Assembly: GCA_033675265.1 (NCBI GenBank)
Contig: JAUJYZ010000186.1
Span: 248,001 to 312,000, forward strand
From: Actinostola sp. cb2023
Lineage: Eukaryota; Cnidaria; Anthozoa; Actiniaria; Actinostolidae
Length of the DNA stretch: 64,000 nt
Reading direction: 5' to 3'
Shown one piece after another: positions 44,908-55,139 of this stretch. The notes under the pieces are model-generated. The model made no database searches. It saw nothing but the letters and a program-made list of their open reading frames with translations, and was not told the DNA's origin. How positions within the stretch are numbered: position 1 is the stretch's first letter; each line of letters starts with the position of its first letter. A program made the translations under genes and the position numbers.

Positions 44908-45593
44908 AGCACGTGACTGTTGTCTTGTTGGCGTTGTGTAAATTTCTTTGTTTCCTGTGGCTTATCGGCGCTGCCTTTGTGCTGAGGTCGGTTCGATGCT
45001 CGATGCTTTACCTGACTCACATTTGCTTCACTGCCAAACAATTTCAATTGCTCTTTGGATAGCTCAGCCACTCGACAAATTTCGACTGCTCTCTTGAGGC
45101 TCAACTGCGATTCGCGTAGTAATCTCTCACGAACGGTTCGCGATGAAATTCCACTCACGATGCGGCTACATATCAAATCATCTTTCAGTTCTCCCCACTC
45201 GCATGCAGCAGCGAGAGTTCTTAACTCTGTAACGTACTGATCGATTGACTCACCGGATGCTTGATCCCTAGTTAAGAAGCGATGTCGATCGACCACCAGA
45301 TTCTTTCTCGGCTTACAATGTGCCTCAAACTTGTTGAAGAGAATCGCAGTAGACACTACTTCTGACCCGTCTTCGTCGACTTCAAACTCGAATGTATCCT
45401 TTATCTCTTGGCCGTCCCTGCCGATCATGCACATGAAGATTGCGACTTTCTCTGCTTCGTTCTTCACCTTGCATGTTGCTGCTAGGTAATACTCCATCCC
45501 TCGCTTCCAACGTCTCCACGTTTCTGAGACGTTGTGCTGGCTCGTGAAGTCCATCTCACCGGGACCTCTTATTTGGAGTTCGTTCATCTTCAC
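44826..45593 (-). CDS. Gypsy gag (255 codons, frame differs from pol by -1)
   Basis: Begins MKMNELQIRGPGEMDF 56 bp inside the 5' LTR. Capsid-like helical region with WRRWKRGMEYYLAATC (about res. 26-41) and SGESIDQYVTELRTLA, typical of the retrotransposon gag family. Near its 3' end the zinc-knuckle sequence passes into the -1 frame, so gag-pol fusion would need a -1 shift near 44905-44960. No standard slippery heptamer is in the right phase. Confidence 0.88.
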   Translation of the reverse strand: MKMNELQIRGPGEMDFTSQHNVSETWRRWKRGMEYYLAATCKVKNEAEKVAIFMCMIGRDGQEIKDTFEFEVDEDGSEVVSTAILFNKFEAHCKPRKNLVVDRHRFLTRDQASGESIDQYVTELRTLAAACEWGELKDDLICSRIVSGISSRTVRERLLRESQLSLKRAVEICRVAELSKEQLKLFGSEANVSQVKHRASNRPQHKGSADKPQETKKFTQRQQDNSHVLCAEIVAQIIRKDSVQHSERSATNVRD

Positions 45594-45629
45594 TGAAGAA
45601 TTAAATTGCTCACTGAGCTGTGTTTTGGG

Positions 45630-45649
45630 TTCTTAAAGTTCTGACACCA
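45630..45649 (-). promoter_or_regulatory. Primer-binding-site-like tract
   Basis: Directly inside the 5' LTR, the - strand reads TGGTGTCAGAACTTTAAG. TGGTGTCAGA is complementary to the 3' end of many leucine tRNAs (...TGACACCA), the usual position and type of gypsy PBS. The tRNA assignment is from memory. Confidence 0.6.
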
Positions 45650-45793
45650 TGTGTTATTCTCTTCTAGAATACTGGAGAGAGCACTAAGAAACGTGTGTCG
45701 TCAACAACGTCTTCTTTAATCTCCCGTTACTAATCACATACAATGAGTATTATACCAAGTGTCACTCATAATATTCATAAGCAATATATTACA
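45650..45793 (-). repeat. 5' LTR of gypsy element
   Basis: Identical over 144 bases to 41410-41553. Followed at 45794 by the GTGTC duplication. Confidence 0.95.
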
Positions 45794-46545
45794 GTGTCCA
45801 TCTTAGAGAGGTGTCCATCTTAGAGAGGTGTCCATCTTAGAGAGGTGTCCGTCTTAGAGAGGTGTCCGTCTTAGAGAGGTGTCCGTCTTAGAGAGGTGTC
45901 CATCTTAGAGAGGTGTCCATCTTAGAGAGGTGTCCATCTTAGAGAGGTGTCCGTTTTAGAGAGGTGTCCGTCTTAGAGAGGTGTCAGTCTTAGAGAGGTG
46001 TCCATCTTAGAGAGGTGTCCGTCTTAGAGAGGTGTCCGTCTTAGAGACATGTCCATCTTAGAGAGGTGGCTGTCTTAGAGAGGTGTACGTCTTAGGAAGG
46101 TGTCTGTCTCAGAGAGGAGTCCAGAGAGGTATCCATATCTTAGAGAGGTGTCAATCTTAGAGAGGTGTCCATCTTAGAGAGGTGTCCATCTTAGAGAGGT
46201 GTCCATCTTAGAGAGGTGTCCGTCTTAGAGAGGTGTCCGTCTTAGAGAGGTGTCCGTCTTAGAGAGGTGTCCATCTTAGAGAGGTGTCCATCTTAGAGAG
46301 GTGTCCATCTTAGAGAGGTGTCCGTTTTAGAGAGGTGTCCGTCTTAGAGAGGTGTCCGTCTTAGAGAGGTGTCCATCTTAGAGAGGTGTCCGTCTTAGAG
46401 AGGTGTCCGTCTTAGAGACGTGTCCATCTTAGAGAGGTGGCTGTCTTAGAGAGGTGTACGTCTTAGGAAGGTGTCTGTCTCAGAGAGGAGTCCAGAGAGG
46501 TATCCATATCTTAGAGAGGTGTCAATCTTAGAGAGGTGTCTGTGT
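45794..46545. repeat. GGTGTC(C/T)GTCTTAGA minisatellite, right block
   Basis: Regular 17-bp units GAGAGGTGTCC(A/G)TCTTA. A segment containing GTGTACGTCTTAGGAAGG and GAGGAGTCCAGAGAGG recurs 371 bp apart (46083 and 46454), showing a higher-order repeat of about 371 bp. Confidence 0.95.
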
Positions 46546-46800
46546 GACAATGGTGCGCAGAGTATACTAGGATGCGTAGAATCAAGTAACTGTAATGGTA
46601 TACTACGGTGCGCAATATGGTAGGTTGCGCAAGTAATGTAGGGTGTACAAGGGTGTGCAGGGTGTACAATGGTGTGCATAGTGTACTATGATCGCAGGGT
46701 ATACAAGAGTGGATAGGGTGTACAATGGTGCGTGGGTGTACCAGCATCTGCGGGGGGGGGGGGGGGGGGGGGTAACAAGGTGTGCAGGGCATAGACAAAT
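46546..46800. repeat. Degenerate GGTGTGCAGGGTGTAC repeat with 21-base poly-G
   Basis: Imperfect units such as GGTGCGCAGAGTATAC and GGTGTACAATGGTGTGC, ending in a run of 21 G at 46752-46772. The run is a likely G-quadruplex and sequencing trouble spot. Confidence 0.7.
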
Positions 46801-47290
46801 ACGTGTGCAATAGGCTCCCCAATGATCGCGGGGTTCCTGTGGAATTAGGCCAATACCACAGGAAGCCCAAACTGATGACAGTTGCAGATTGTTGAGGGCG
46901 CCATATTGCATGATGTGAATAAACAAGGAAATTGCAGGAATTGGTAAGTGCAAAAGGACTTCATAATCTTTACTGACATTAGCTGTACTTACGGTCATTT
47001 AAGATCAATTCCTACAACAACTGACTGCCCAATTTCAGACCTCTTACCCTTCACTGACTTTCTGTAATTCTGACCTTTCTCAGTTTCTGGCACTCATGAG
47101 CCGTCTGAAAATCAGGCTAGCCGTTCGCTCGAAATATATTTCTTTATTGTTAAGTCTTAAATAATCTTAATTAAGCTTGACAAATAATGTTGTATATGAA
47201 TGCTATGGGAATTACACGTAGTCTGAAATGGGAAACCTCAAAACTTTTACAACTATAAACTTACATGTAGTTCAGTACATGTAAGCTTAC
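46801..47290. other. Intergenic, nothing recognised
   Basis: Unique-looking sequence. No exon, RNA or repeat could be supported. Confidence 0.4.
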
Positions 47291-47435
47291 TAGAGTGCAA
47301 ACCATATGTCCGTAAAACAGTACTAACTAATTTGTACTAAATAGCACTGATGAAACAATAGAAAACAATGGATATAACACTATTTAGTACTATTTAGTAA
47401 TAGTATTGTTTCACGGACATATGGTTTGCACTCTA
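47291..47435. mobile_element. AGAGTGCAA palindromic MITE, copy 4
   Basis: Left TAGAGTGCAAACCATATGTC and right CATATGGTTTGCACTCTA, interior ACTATTTAGTACTATTTAGT. Arms nearly perfect. Confidence 0.85.
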
Positions 47436-47540
47436 GTTGTTAATTATAGCGCTATAAGCCTCTGGAACGAAGTGTGAACAATAGCTAGACTTGTAAATTA
47501 CAGTTGTAAAAGTTTTATTTAAAATATATGTATTGCCCAG

Positions 47541-47580
47541 GGGGTGAGGGGAGGGGGGTGACGGGGAGGGGGGCAGGGGG
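47541..47580 (+). repeat. G-rich tract, potential G-quadruplex
   Basis: Six or more runs of four to six G within 40 bases (GGGGTGAGGGGAGGGGGG ...). Confidence 0.75.
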
Positions 47581-47586
47581 TTATCC

Positions 47587-47881
47587 CATATACACCTATT
47601 TCAAATAACGTTGTCGCGTTCAAAGCAACAAGCATCAAGCCAAGACCAAAGTGAATGCTGGTTATGTGCTGGCAAATTATTCAAATCAGACCTATTTTCT
47701 ATGGAACGAAGTGTGATATGCAAACAAGCACGTGAAAATGTTCACATTTTGTAATTAGTCCTGGTTTTTAGAAACAATTGTGATTTAAATAATTGTCAAC
47801 ACAAAACCAGCATTCACTTCGGTCTTGGCTTGACGCTTGTTGCTTTGAACGTGACAATGTTATTTGAAATTGGTGTATATG
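47587..47881. mobile_element. 295-bp inverted-repeat element
   Basis: Left CATATACACCTATTTCAAAT and right ATTTGAAATTGGTGTATATG. Inner arms share TTCAAAGCAACAAGC and AAGTGAATGCTGG with complements. Arms about 105 bases. Confidence 0.85.
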
Positions 47882-48308
47882 CTATATAGGTATGTGCCAC
47901 TGAATAGGGTATGGTTTTTGATCGACACCAAATATTTGTTTTTCTGCTGTTAAACATGTTTTATTTAATAAACATATTTTCAACGAAAGCCATATAATTA
48001 GTTTTTCTTGTTTTCTCAAGTTCAAGTTCTATCTAGATGTGATTTTGCTGTTTTGAAACTGAAAACTTGCAAGAATTGAGTTTTAAATACACCAAAAACT
48101 GGCGACGAATCGTCCACTTTTGTCGACAAATCACAATATAAACTAAGAGAACTAAATAATCTAACTGCTCAGTTTTCTCAGTTGTACGAGTTCTATAGTT
48201 TGTCAAGTCAGTTAACGACTGAAAATACCAAGCAACGATAGCCGTATTTAAGGTGACTCGATTGGGTTTTTCCGCAGCGAACTCTTGCGTTTGAAACACA
48301 ATTGTGCG

Positions 48309-48645
48309 TTTGTGAACGATGTAATGGTATATTGAGTATTACAACCTTGTTACAGAAAGATCAAAGTTTCTAATGAAGTATGTTTTATGGAGATCGGCAT
48401 TGCTATGGCAACGCTGAGAAAGAATTCCCCTTTTTACATATTCTCCATTTCTATAGATTCTAGGATTAATTTGGAAAAATGCTCTTGTGATCTTATAGTG
48501 GACATAATTGTCTCTAGTTCTAGTGAATATATAAGCAAATTCTGTAAGAGCGTTTTTGAGATATCTTCGATTAGAGTTTTTGAGTAAATAAATCAAGCGT
48601 AAACAAAGCAATTAAATCAATCACCTGAAATCCAAGAAAATATAG
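48309..48645. repeat. Direct duplication, copy 1 (337 bp)
   Basis: TTTGTGAACGATGTAATGG ... TCCAAGAAAATATA, repeated with few differences at 49161-49494. The shared ORFs (about 65 aa on -, rich in Arg/Tyr) have no recognised family. Confidence 0.9.
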
Positions 48646-48928
48646 CGTATTAAAACGTAATTTTAGTATTGAATTGTTGCAATGATATTGAACTACTTTT
48701 CTACAAAAGTTGAGAGAAATCGCTTGCAATGATATCAAAAAATGTGAGCTCAAGTCATACACGATGAGATATTTACTTTGCTCTTGTTGTCCACAATCCG
48801 TTCTATTTTTACTAAAAGAATCATAATTAAAAATGCTGTCGATAAATTTTGTTTAAAATTGATTATGCTTCAATTTAGATTGTAGTTGTTATGTTCGTAT
48901 AATCTCAAGCTCATTGAAATATTTTAAG

Positions 48929-49160
48929 GCCGCCAAATATGAGCTTCAAATCTGATAGTTTTTCTACCACTATCAGTAGTTGTAAGTTGTTGATTCATTA
49001 TGCAGCTCTTTTGTTCTAGTTTGTCACCTCTCTTGTGCATTCCACCTTCCGAACGCTCTTCCGAAATATGCCGCCAAATATGAGCTTCAAATCTGATAGT
49101 TTTTCTACCACTATCAGTAGTTGTAAGTTGTTGATTCATTATGCAGCTCTTTTGTTCTAG
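48929..49160. repeat. 141-bp tandem duplication (1.6 copies)
   Basis: GCCGCCAAATATGAGC starts at 48929 and 49070. Each is followed by CTACCACTATCAGTAGTTG, itself a near-palindrome. Confidence 0.85.
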
Positions 49161-49494
49161 TTTGTGAACGATGTAATGGTAAATTGAGTATTACAACCTT
49201 GTTACAGAAAGATCAAAGTTTCTAATGAAGTATGTTTTATGGAGATCGGCGTTACTATGGCAACGCTGAGAGAGAATTCCTCTTTTTACATATTCTCCAT
49301 TTCTATAGATTCTAGGATTAATTTGGAAAAATGCTCTTGTGATCTTATAGTGGACATAATTGTCTCTAGTTCTAGTGAATATAAGCAAATTCTGTAAGAG
49401 CGTTTTTGAGATATCTTCGATTAGAGTTTTTTAGTAAATAAATCAAGCGTAAACAAAGCAATTAAATCAATCACCTGAAATCCAAGAAAATATA
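49161..49494. repeat. Direct duplication, copy 2 (334 bp)
   Basis: Second copy of 48309-48645. It ends where a half copy of the 23858-24325 element begins. Confidence 0.9.
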
Positions 49495-49770
49495 TTTTTT
49501 CAAGCAGCACTCTTCTCTGAAATAGAGCAAAAAGTTTAACATCATTTATACAAGTTGTAGAAAACTTTTAGCCAGATTTTAAAATGTCAATAATGTGCAC
49601 AAGGGCCCTTAGTTTGTATAATAAATTGCAACCAAAATGATGTCAAAATTATGTCGTGATATTAGCATATCACGATTTCAAATGCGAAGCTCATAGTGAA
49701 CCATCCCACTAATCACTTCATATCTAATCGATTTTTAAAAGAAAAAAAATTGCTTCATATGCACTTTAAC
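49495..49770. mobile_element. Half copy of the 23858-24325 long-TIR element
   Basis: Shares TTTAACATCATTTATACAAG, TAGCATATCACGATTTC and CATATGCACTTTAA with the right half of the element in CCT2 intron 6. The left arm is missing. Confidence 0.7.
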
Positions 49771-50184
49771 CTATAAGTACTACAAAAAACTGTTTATTTT
49801 GGTACTTGTATCATCTCTGCACATCAACCAGCCCACAAAATCCAATCTGGGAATTGCACCCAGTCCTCAAGACAACTACACAAGTGTAGATGTCAAGTGT
49901 GCTCTTTTACACTAACTAGATCTGATGTGTGGTTTGTGGTTGTGCCAGTGATGTTTCCTTTCTAACTGAAAAACAAGAAAAAAAGAAACTTCAGAAATAT
50001 CAAGAGAGTTAAAAGGGTTTGTCTTGCAGTGAAATTTTTGAGCTTGACATCTTGATCCCCCATGACCTTCCTAAATACATGTAGCATACGTCAAGGCCTA
50101 TTAAACACTTGGACTGTTATACACTCTAGCTCACTTGCTCAGTTACGTTGAGATCTCCAGCTGTTGCAGTCTAGTATTTTAAAA

Positions 50185-50330
50185 GGCCCCGTCCACACTA
50201 CTCTGTTTTCGTTTGAAAACACATTGTTTTTATATTGTTCTATATCCTCAAGGGAATCGAAAACAATCAACTCATTACCAGAAACAATTATAGGAAAACG
50301 CAGGTTAGCGTTTTAGTGTGGACGGGGTCT
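50185..50330. mobile_element. 146-bp MITE with GGCCCCGTCCACAC ends
   Basis: Left GGCCCCGTCCACACTA and right TAGTGTGGACGGGGTC. The interior has GTTTTCG and CGAAAAC motifs. This type of end is common in small palindromic elements of marine invertebrates. Confidence 0.8.
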
Positions 50331-51208
50331 AAGTGGCCATATCAAAGTCCCGAAAGTAGTTGTGTAATGTACCTTACTTGAAGACAGTATACCTGATTTC
50401 AAGACGACCACAACTTGGCATAGACTTGTAACTTCAAGTGAGACTAATGCACTGACCTTTGAGCTATTCTATTTTCTGCTGGATGCATGTCACTCACTGA
50501 TGACTCACAACTGAGTTGGTTCAGGTTGACAATTCCTAGGGCTTTGAGAGGAATAAAATTAATGGAAAATGGATCAGGCATATATAAGTTCACTGCAAAA
50601 ATTATTGTTGGTTTGTCAGGTGAATGCTCTTTATATTTCGGCATCTTTTTGGGTTGAATGGTGATTCGTAGGAGTGCCATATCATAGTCATTTTGTACAA
50701 AATATATGACTGACAATGTTATGACACCCCTTCCCTGCTACGCCACGAGGAGGCTACCATTCCTGTAGCAGAAATTTATGTGTGTATGCCAATTGGTGTT
50801 CCTAAACAGCAGCCAATAAAATATTCCAAAATAATCCTACCACTGGAATGTTCTAGAACTAATGAAGGTCCCTCGCAACATGTATGTCTATATGATTATG
50901 AAGCAGTGTTACTATTGCAAAACCCAGCCTTTACAAACATTTGCATAAATATGATTAATACAGCTATACCAAGGCTACAATGATGCGCATTCATTGCAAA
51001 TCTCCCAGTGTATCTGCATTTCATTATATTTACACAGTGTCCATTTATGTAAGGGTTAATGTTAAGGTTAGTTATTAGTTTTACTGGTAAGTGTTATAGG
51101 TTATGGATTATTGCATCAGCAAAGGCTAGGTGTTGCAAAGGCATCTAAAAGCATCATCATATAGACCACATATAGACCATCATAATTTATAGGTCTTTAC
51201 TAAAACCG

Positions 51209-52088
51209 TTAAGGGTGGACTAACATATTTATTTCGACCGTTGCTAAGGAAAATTTGAAACTTCAAAAAAATCGTAAAATTCAAAGAGAAGAGAAGGGAC
51301 TTAATTATAGGAAGTGATTGTAAGAGAGAAAGCTTTGTCATTAGATAGCATGACGTCACCAAATTACATCACAATGATGTCATCAAAACAGAAAACGCTC
51401 TTTTTTCCAAGGATTTATAAGATACTGTAAATCTATGATTATACACTTGTTCTACAACACAAGGAGCAGACAACTGAGCATGGATTTGGCATTTAAATGA
51501 AAAATGATTTTTTTATGGACGTTTTTCGAGCGTTTTTAAGGATTAAATTCCATAACTTCAATTGTCATATTGTCTTCAGTTTTTAAAAAGCATGCTGAGC
51601 AATGTTGACTAGGTCGTTGTTGATATTCTAGGTTAGAAAAATAACCCTCAGTGAACGTGCTCGAAAATTTTGAAGGTTTTTGAAAACAAGAATCTGCGCA
51701 TGCGCAGTGAAGTCTTGTTAAATTTACCGTTCTTTTTCAGCATTGAATTGATGGATTTCGGAAAATAATCCTACGAAAATGTTTAGTCAGTTCTCTATTC
51801 TGTCATTTGGCATAAAAATTATTATGCAGCAAAAACATTTTGATTTTCCTGTTGTACCCAAGCAGGAGATGTGCGAATTTTATGACTTTCAATTCATAAA
51901 TTGTATGCTTGCTCATTTCTGCTAAAACGAAATTTAAAGCACCTATAGAGAATTAAGTTGGATGTTTAACAAGGCTATAAAATATCAAAATTTCAGAAAA
52001 AAATCCTCAACAAAGCTAAAGAATTGAAGACATGTAAAACCCCATAGCAACGCGGTTGCATAGTAACGAAATGTTAGTCCACCCTTAA
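51209..52088. mobile_element. 880-bp TTAA-type DNA element
   Basis: Left TTAAGGGTGGACTAACAT and right ATGTTAGTCCACCCTTAA, an 18-bp terminal inverted repeat including TTAA. TTAA ends suggest a TTAA target duplication, as in piggyBac or Kolobok families. The interior is AT-rich, no transposase. Confidence 0.75.
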
Positions 52089-52660
52089 CTACTTAATGAG
52101 TGTTATAGTCGTATGTAATCCGGCTCTGTCAACTTCAAATACAGCTCTGTGAACAGACAAATTTGGAAATTCTTCCCATTTGTTAGTAAGTGCACTATAA
52201 TAATTCACATAAATCAAGGTCACTCGATGGTCTCAATATCAAAATATATATTTGAATTGCATGTCCACTTTTATGTACTCAGAGATTGTGAAAATCTATA
52301 GACGGCATCCAACCTCCCCTCACAGCCGCCCCTTTCCTCATGCATTTGAGTTGCAATTAATTGAATGGTGGTACATATATATATAATAACTTGATTTATC
52401 AACGTGGCACCTAAGAGCTATACTGGATACAAGTCTCGTGCAAATTCTCAACAAAAATAATAAAATAATAATAGAAAGTACAACTTAAATGTAATACCGA
52501 CAATCATTCTCAACTTAAATATGTATTCTAAATGCATCATGTTCAACATTATTCAACATTTCAACATTATTGTTGCTCGTTAGCATAGAAGAGCCACCTC
52601 GTGGATTGCTAATAAACCGTTATTATTATTATTATTTATTATTATTATTCTCTCTAAAGT
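52089..52660. other. Intergenic or intronic, ATT microsatellites
   Basis: AT-rich with an ATT repeat at 52618-52650. AACATTATTCAACATTTCAACATT is locally repeated near 52540. No coding evidence. Confidence 0.5.
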
Positions 52661-52669
52661 TCTACTCAC

Positions 52670-52736
52670 CGGCCGTGTATTCAGCCATGCAGAAATTGGA
52701 TGAAACAGCTGTGTCTATAGGGTTGTCATCAAAACT
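52670..52736 (-). CDS. Candidate exon, unknown protein
   Basis: On the - strand a 67-bp segment is bounded by TTCAG and GTGAGTAG. It is open in phase 0 and reads SFDDNPIDTAVSSNFCMAEY. Good splice consensus and non-repetitive composition favour an exon, but no partner exon or family is recognised. Low confidence. Confidence 0.3.
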
Positions 52737-52861
52737 CTGAAGGCAAATTACCGGCATTGAATCAATTCATTCCAGCGATGATCACACCATGTATAATCAC
52801 AAGCTTCTCTTTATATTAGCCATGAAAGTACTTCGATGAGTTATCTCTTCCAATGTCCATG

Positions 52862-53125
52862 AATACAGTGGATCCCTCATGATTGTCATTGTTGGTTCTA
52901 TGTCCATTGTATCATCAGAAACTCCATTCCAGACTGCATTGTACATGCCTCGGATTTCTGATTTGTATGAATACAGTGACCTCCATGATTGCTAATGTTG
53001 GCTCTGTGTCCACTGTATCATCAGTAACTTCATTCCAGACTGTGCATTGTACATGGGATAATAAATCTGATTTGCATGAATACTGACCTCCACGATTGTC
53101 ATTGTTGGCTCTGTGTCCTTTGTAC
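52862..53125. repeat. ~115-bp tandem repeat, 2.3 copies
   Basis: CATGATTGTCATTGTTGG, GATTGCTAATGTTGGCTC and GATTGTCATTGTTGGCTC recur at about 52880, 52987 and 53093. TCATTCCAGACTG and GTACATG also recur. Confidence 0.8.
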
Positions 53126-53449
53126 GAGATGAAACAAAAATGTCTGGAGCGACATGAAGAAGAGGCAAAATACCTCAGAAACCAGCTGATGTTCAAGTGA
53201 CAAGAACGTACGCATACAGCAACACAATGAAGAGTTTAAAACAGAAATGACAGAAATTGAGCTACCGCTGTATATATATATATATTGCACTACTGACATT
53301 GTCCAGAAAATGAAGGAGATCATCAGGCAATATCAGACATCGTCGATATACATGTAGCAACGTCTTAGAAGAACAAATGCAGCATATCCAACACAATTTA
53401 AGTCAAGACAAAGAAGACATGTCCACGAGTCCAAGAAATTAAAGCTTAT

Positions 53450-54080
53450 CAGCACCAACAACAATTAAAAAAGTCATCATTTCAGGTTGTCAAATACAAG
53501 CAGCATAGTTTACCATTCACGGCAAGGAGGAACATCAGAAAGCACAAAGCATTTGTAAAAATAAGAAGAAAGTTAGTTACAACGATAAGGTTGCAACCAA
53601 GAAGGAAAGCACCAACAACAAGAAAGTCATCATTTCAGGTTGTCATATACATGTACAAGCAGCATAGTTTACCATTCACGGCAAGGAGGAACATCACAAA
53701 GCACAAGACATTTGTAAAGATAAGAAGCACCAACAACAAAAGTTAGTTTGCAACGATAAGGTTGCAACCAAGAAGGAAAAGCAGGTTGCCAACAACAACA
53801 AGAAAGTCATCATTTCAGGTTGTCAAATACAAGCAACATAGTTTACCATTCACGGCAAGGAGGACCATCACAAAGCACAAGACATTTGTAAAGATAAGAA
53901 GAAAGTTAGTTACAACGATAAGGTTGCAACCAAGAAGGAAAGCACCAACAACAAGAAAGTCATCATTTCAGGTTGTCAAATACAAGCAGCATAGCTTACC
54001 ATTCATGGCAAGGAGGAACATCACAAAGCACAAGACATTTGTAAAGATAAGAAGAAAGTTAGTTACAACGATAAGGTTGC
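53450..54080. repeat. ~150-180-bp tandem repeat, 4 copies
   Basis: GAAAGTCATCATTTCAGGTT occurs at about 53470, 53622, 53802 and 53956. Each is followed by CACGGCAAGGAGGA or a close variant and CAACGATAAGGTTGCAAC. A 123-codon ORF spans two units (Lys/Arg-rich); I take it as a repeat by-product. Confidence 0.88.
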
Positions 54081-54569
54081 AACAAGGAGAGTGGTTTTCA
54101 ATAAGCATATACTGTCACCTTGGAGATTACTGAAGCTCTACCCACTTGGTGGGGAGCAGTTTACAAAAGGCTTGTCGGGCTACTGAAGAAGTGCTTAAAG
54201 ATAGACATCTAAATGCCTAATAAGTAATGGATCAATATCATTGATCAATGGTTCCAGAACCTAAGCAGATGTTTTTCAATCAAACAAAGAATTCAGACAC
54301 ATTGTCCATATAAACAGAGTTATCCAAAATCTAATTTCTATTTAGATTTAGAGATTCAGATTAAGTAGTATTTTAAATAATTTAGTTAAAGGAATTTAAT
54401 GATTTTAAATAATTATTTAGATTGATCATTGTTTAAGTTTATCTTGGCATGTAAATGCTTAGTTATCAGGTCTTTAATTCACTCCACTCCTTATACTATC
54501 TTGGATAACTCTGATCATTGAACAAATGACTAACATCCTTGTTTGACAAAAAAACTATAAAGATAGAAA

Positions 54570-55130
54570 TAGAGGGAAAGTTAAAGTGCTATAAAGATAC
54601 CCATGAAGTTCTTCTGAGCGTTAATCCTTAGAAAGAGAGGAGAAAGAGAAAAAAACATGACCCCAATGGGATTCCAACCACGACCCTTGGAACTGATCAC
54701 AGATGCTCTACCAGCTGAGCTACAAGGCCAGACTGGAAGCAAGCAGGCCGAAGATGAAGAAAATGGCAAATAGCACATACACAATACTAGAACTAGTGTA
54801 GCACTCACTAGTGAAAGAGAAATAGAGGATAAGTTAAAGTGCTATAAAGATACCCATAAAGTTCTTCTGAGAGTTAGGCCCTTAGAAAGAGAGGAGAAAG
54901 AGAAAAAACATCTGACCACGATGGGGTTCCCCAACCACAACCCTTGGAACTGATCACAGATGCTCTATAAGCTGAGCTACAAGGCCAGACTGGATCGAAG
55001 CAGGCCTGAGATGATGAAAATAGCAAATAACACATACACAATACTAGAAATCCTTGCAGCGTAGCACTAGTGAAACAGAACTTGAAGGAAAGTTAAAGTG
55101 CTATAAAGATACCCATGAAGTTCTTCAGAG
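54570..55130 (-). repeat. Tandem tRNA-derived repeat (SINE-like), ~255-bp unit, 2.2 copies
   Basis: Units share GTTAAAGTGCTATAAAGATA, AGAAAGAGAGGAGAAAGAG and a tRNA-like core (54659-54729, 54914-54986 on the - strand). The core has A box TAGCTCAGCTGG and B box GGTTGGAATCC with one mismatch. The second core is more diverged (TAGCTCAGCTTA). The head-to-tail arrangement is unusual for a SINE. Confidence 0.7.
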
Positions 55131-55139
55131 CATTAGCAT

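Larger units (their letters stand above)
41410..45793 (-). mobile_element. Ty3/gypsy LTR retrotransposon (4.4 kb) with identical 144-bp LTRs
   Basis: Complete structure on the - strand: 5' LTR, PBS-like tract, gag, protease-RT-RNase H-integrase, purine tract, 3' LTR. The order RT-RH-IN identifies Ty3/gypsy. GTGTC flanks both ends (41405-41409, 45794-45798), and removing the element restores a regular minisatellite unit (GAGAGGTGTC then CATCTTA). LTRs match at every base, so the insertion is young. gag and pol are in different frames and pol has one further frame break, so this copy is probably not functional unless these are recoding signals or sequence errors. Confidence 0.96.

Noticed and set aside
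50444..50716. 90-codon ORF on -
   Set aside because: Non-repetitive and could be a terminal exon, but no clear acceptor or family motif; not enough to annotate.
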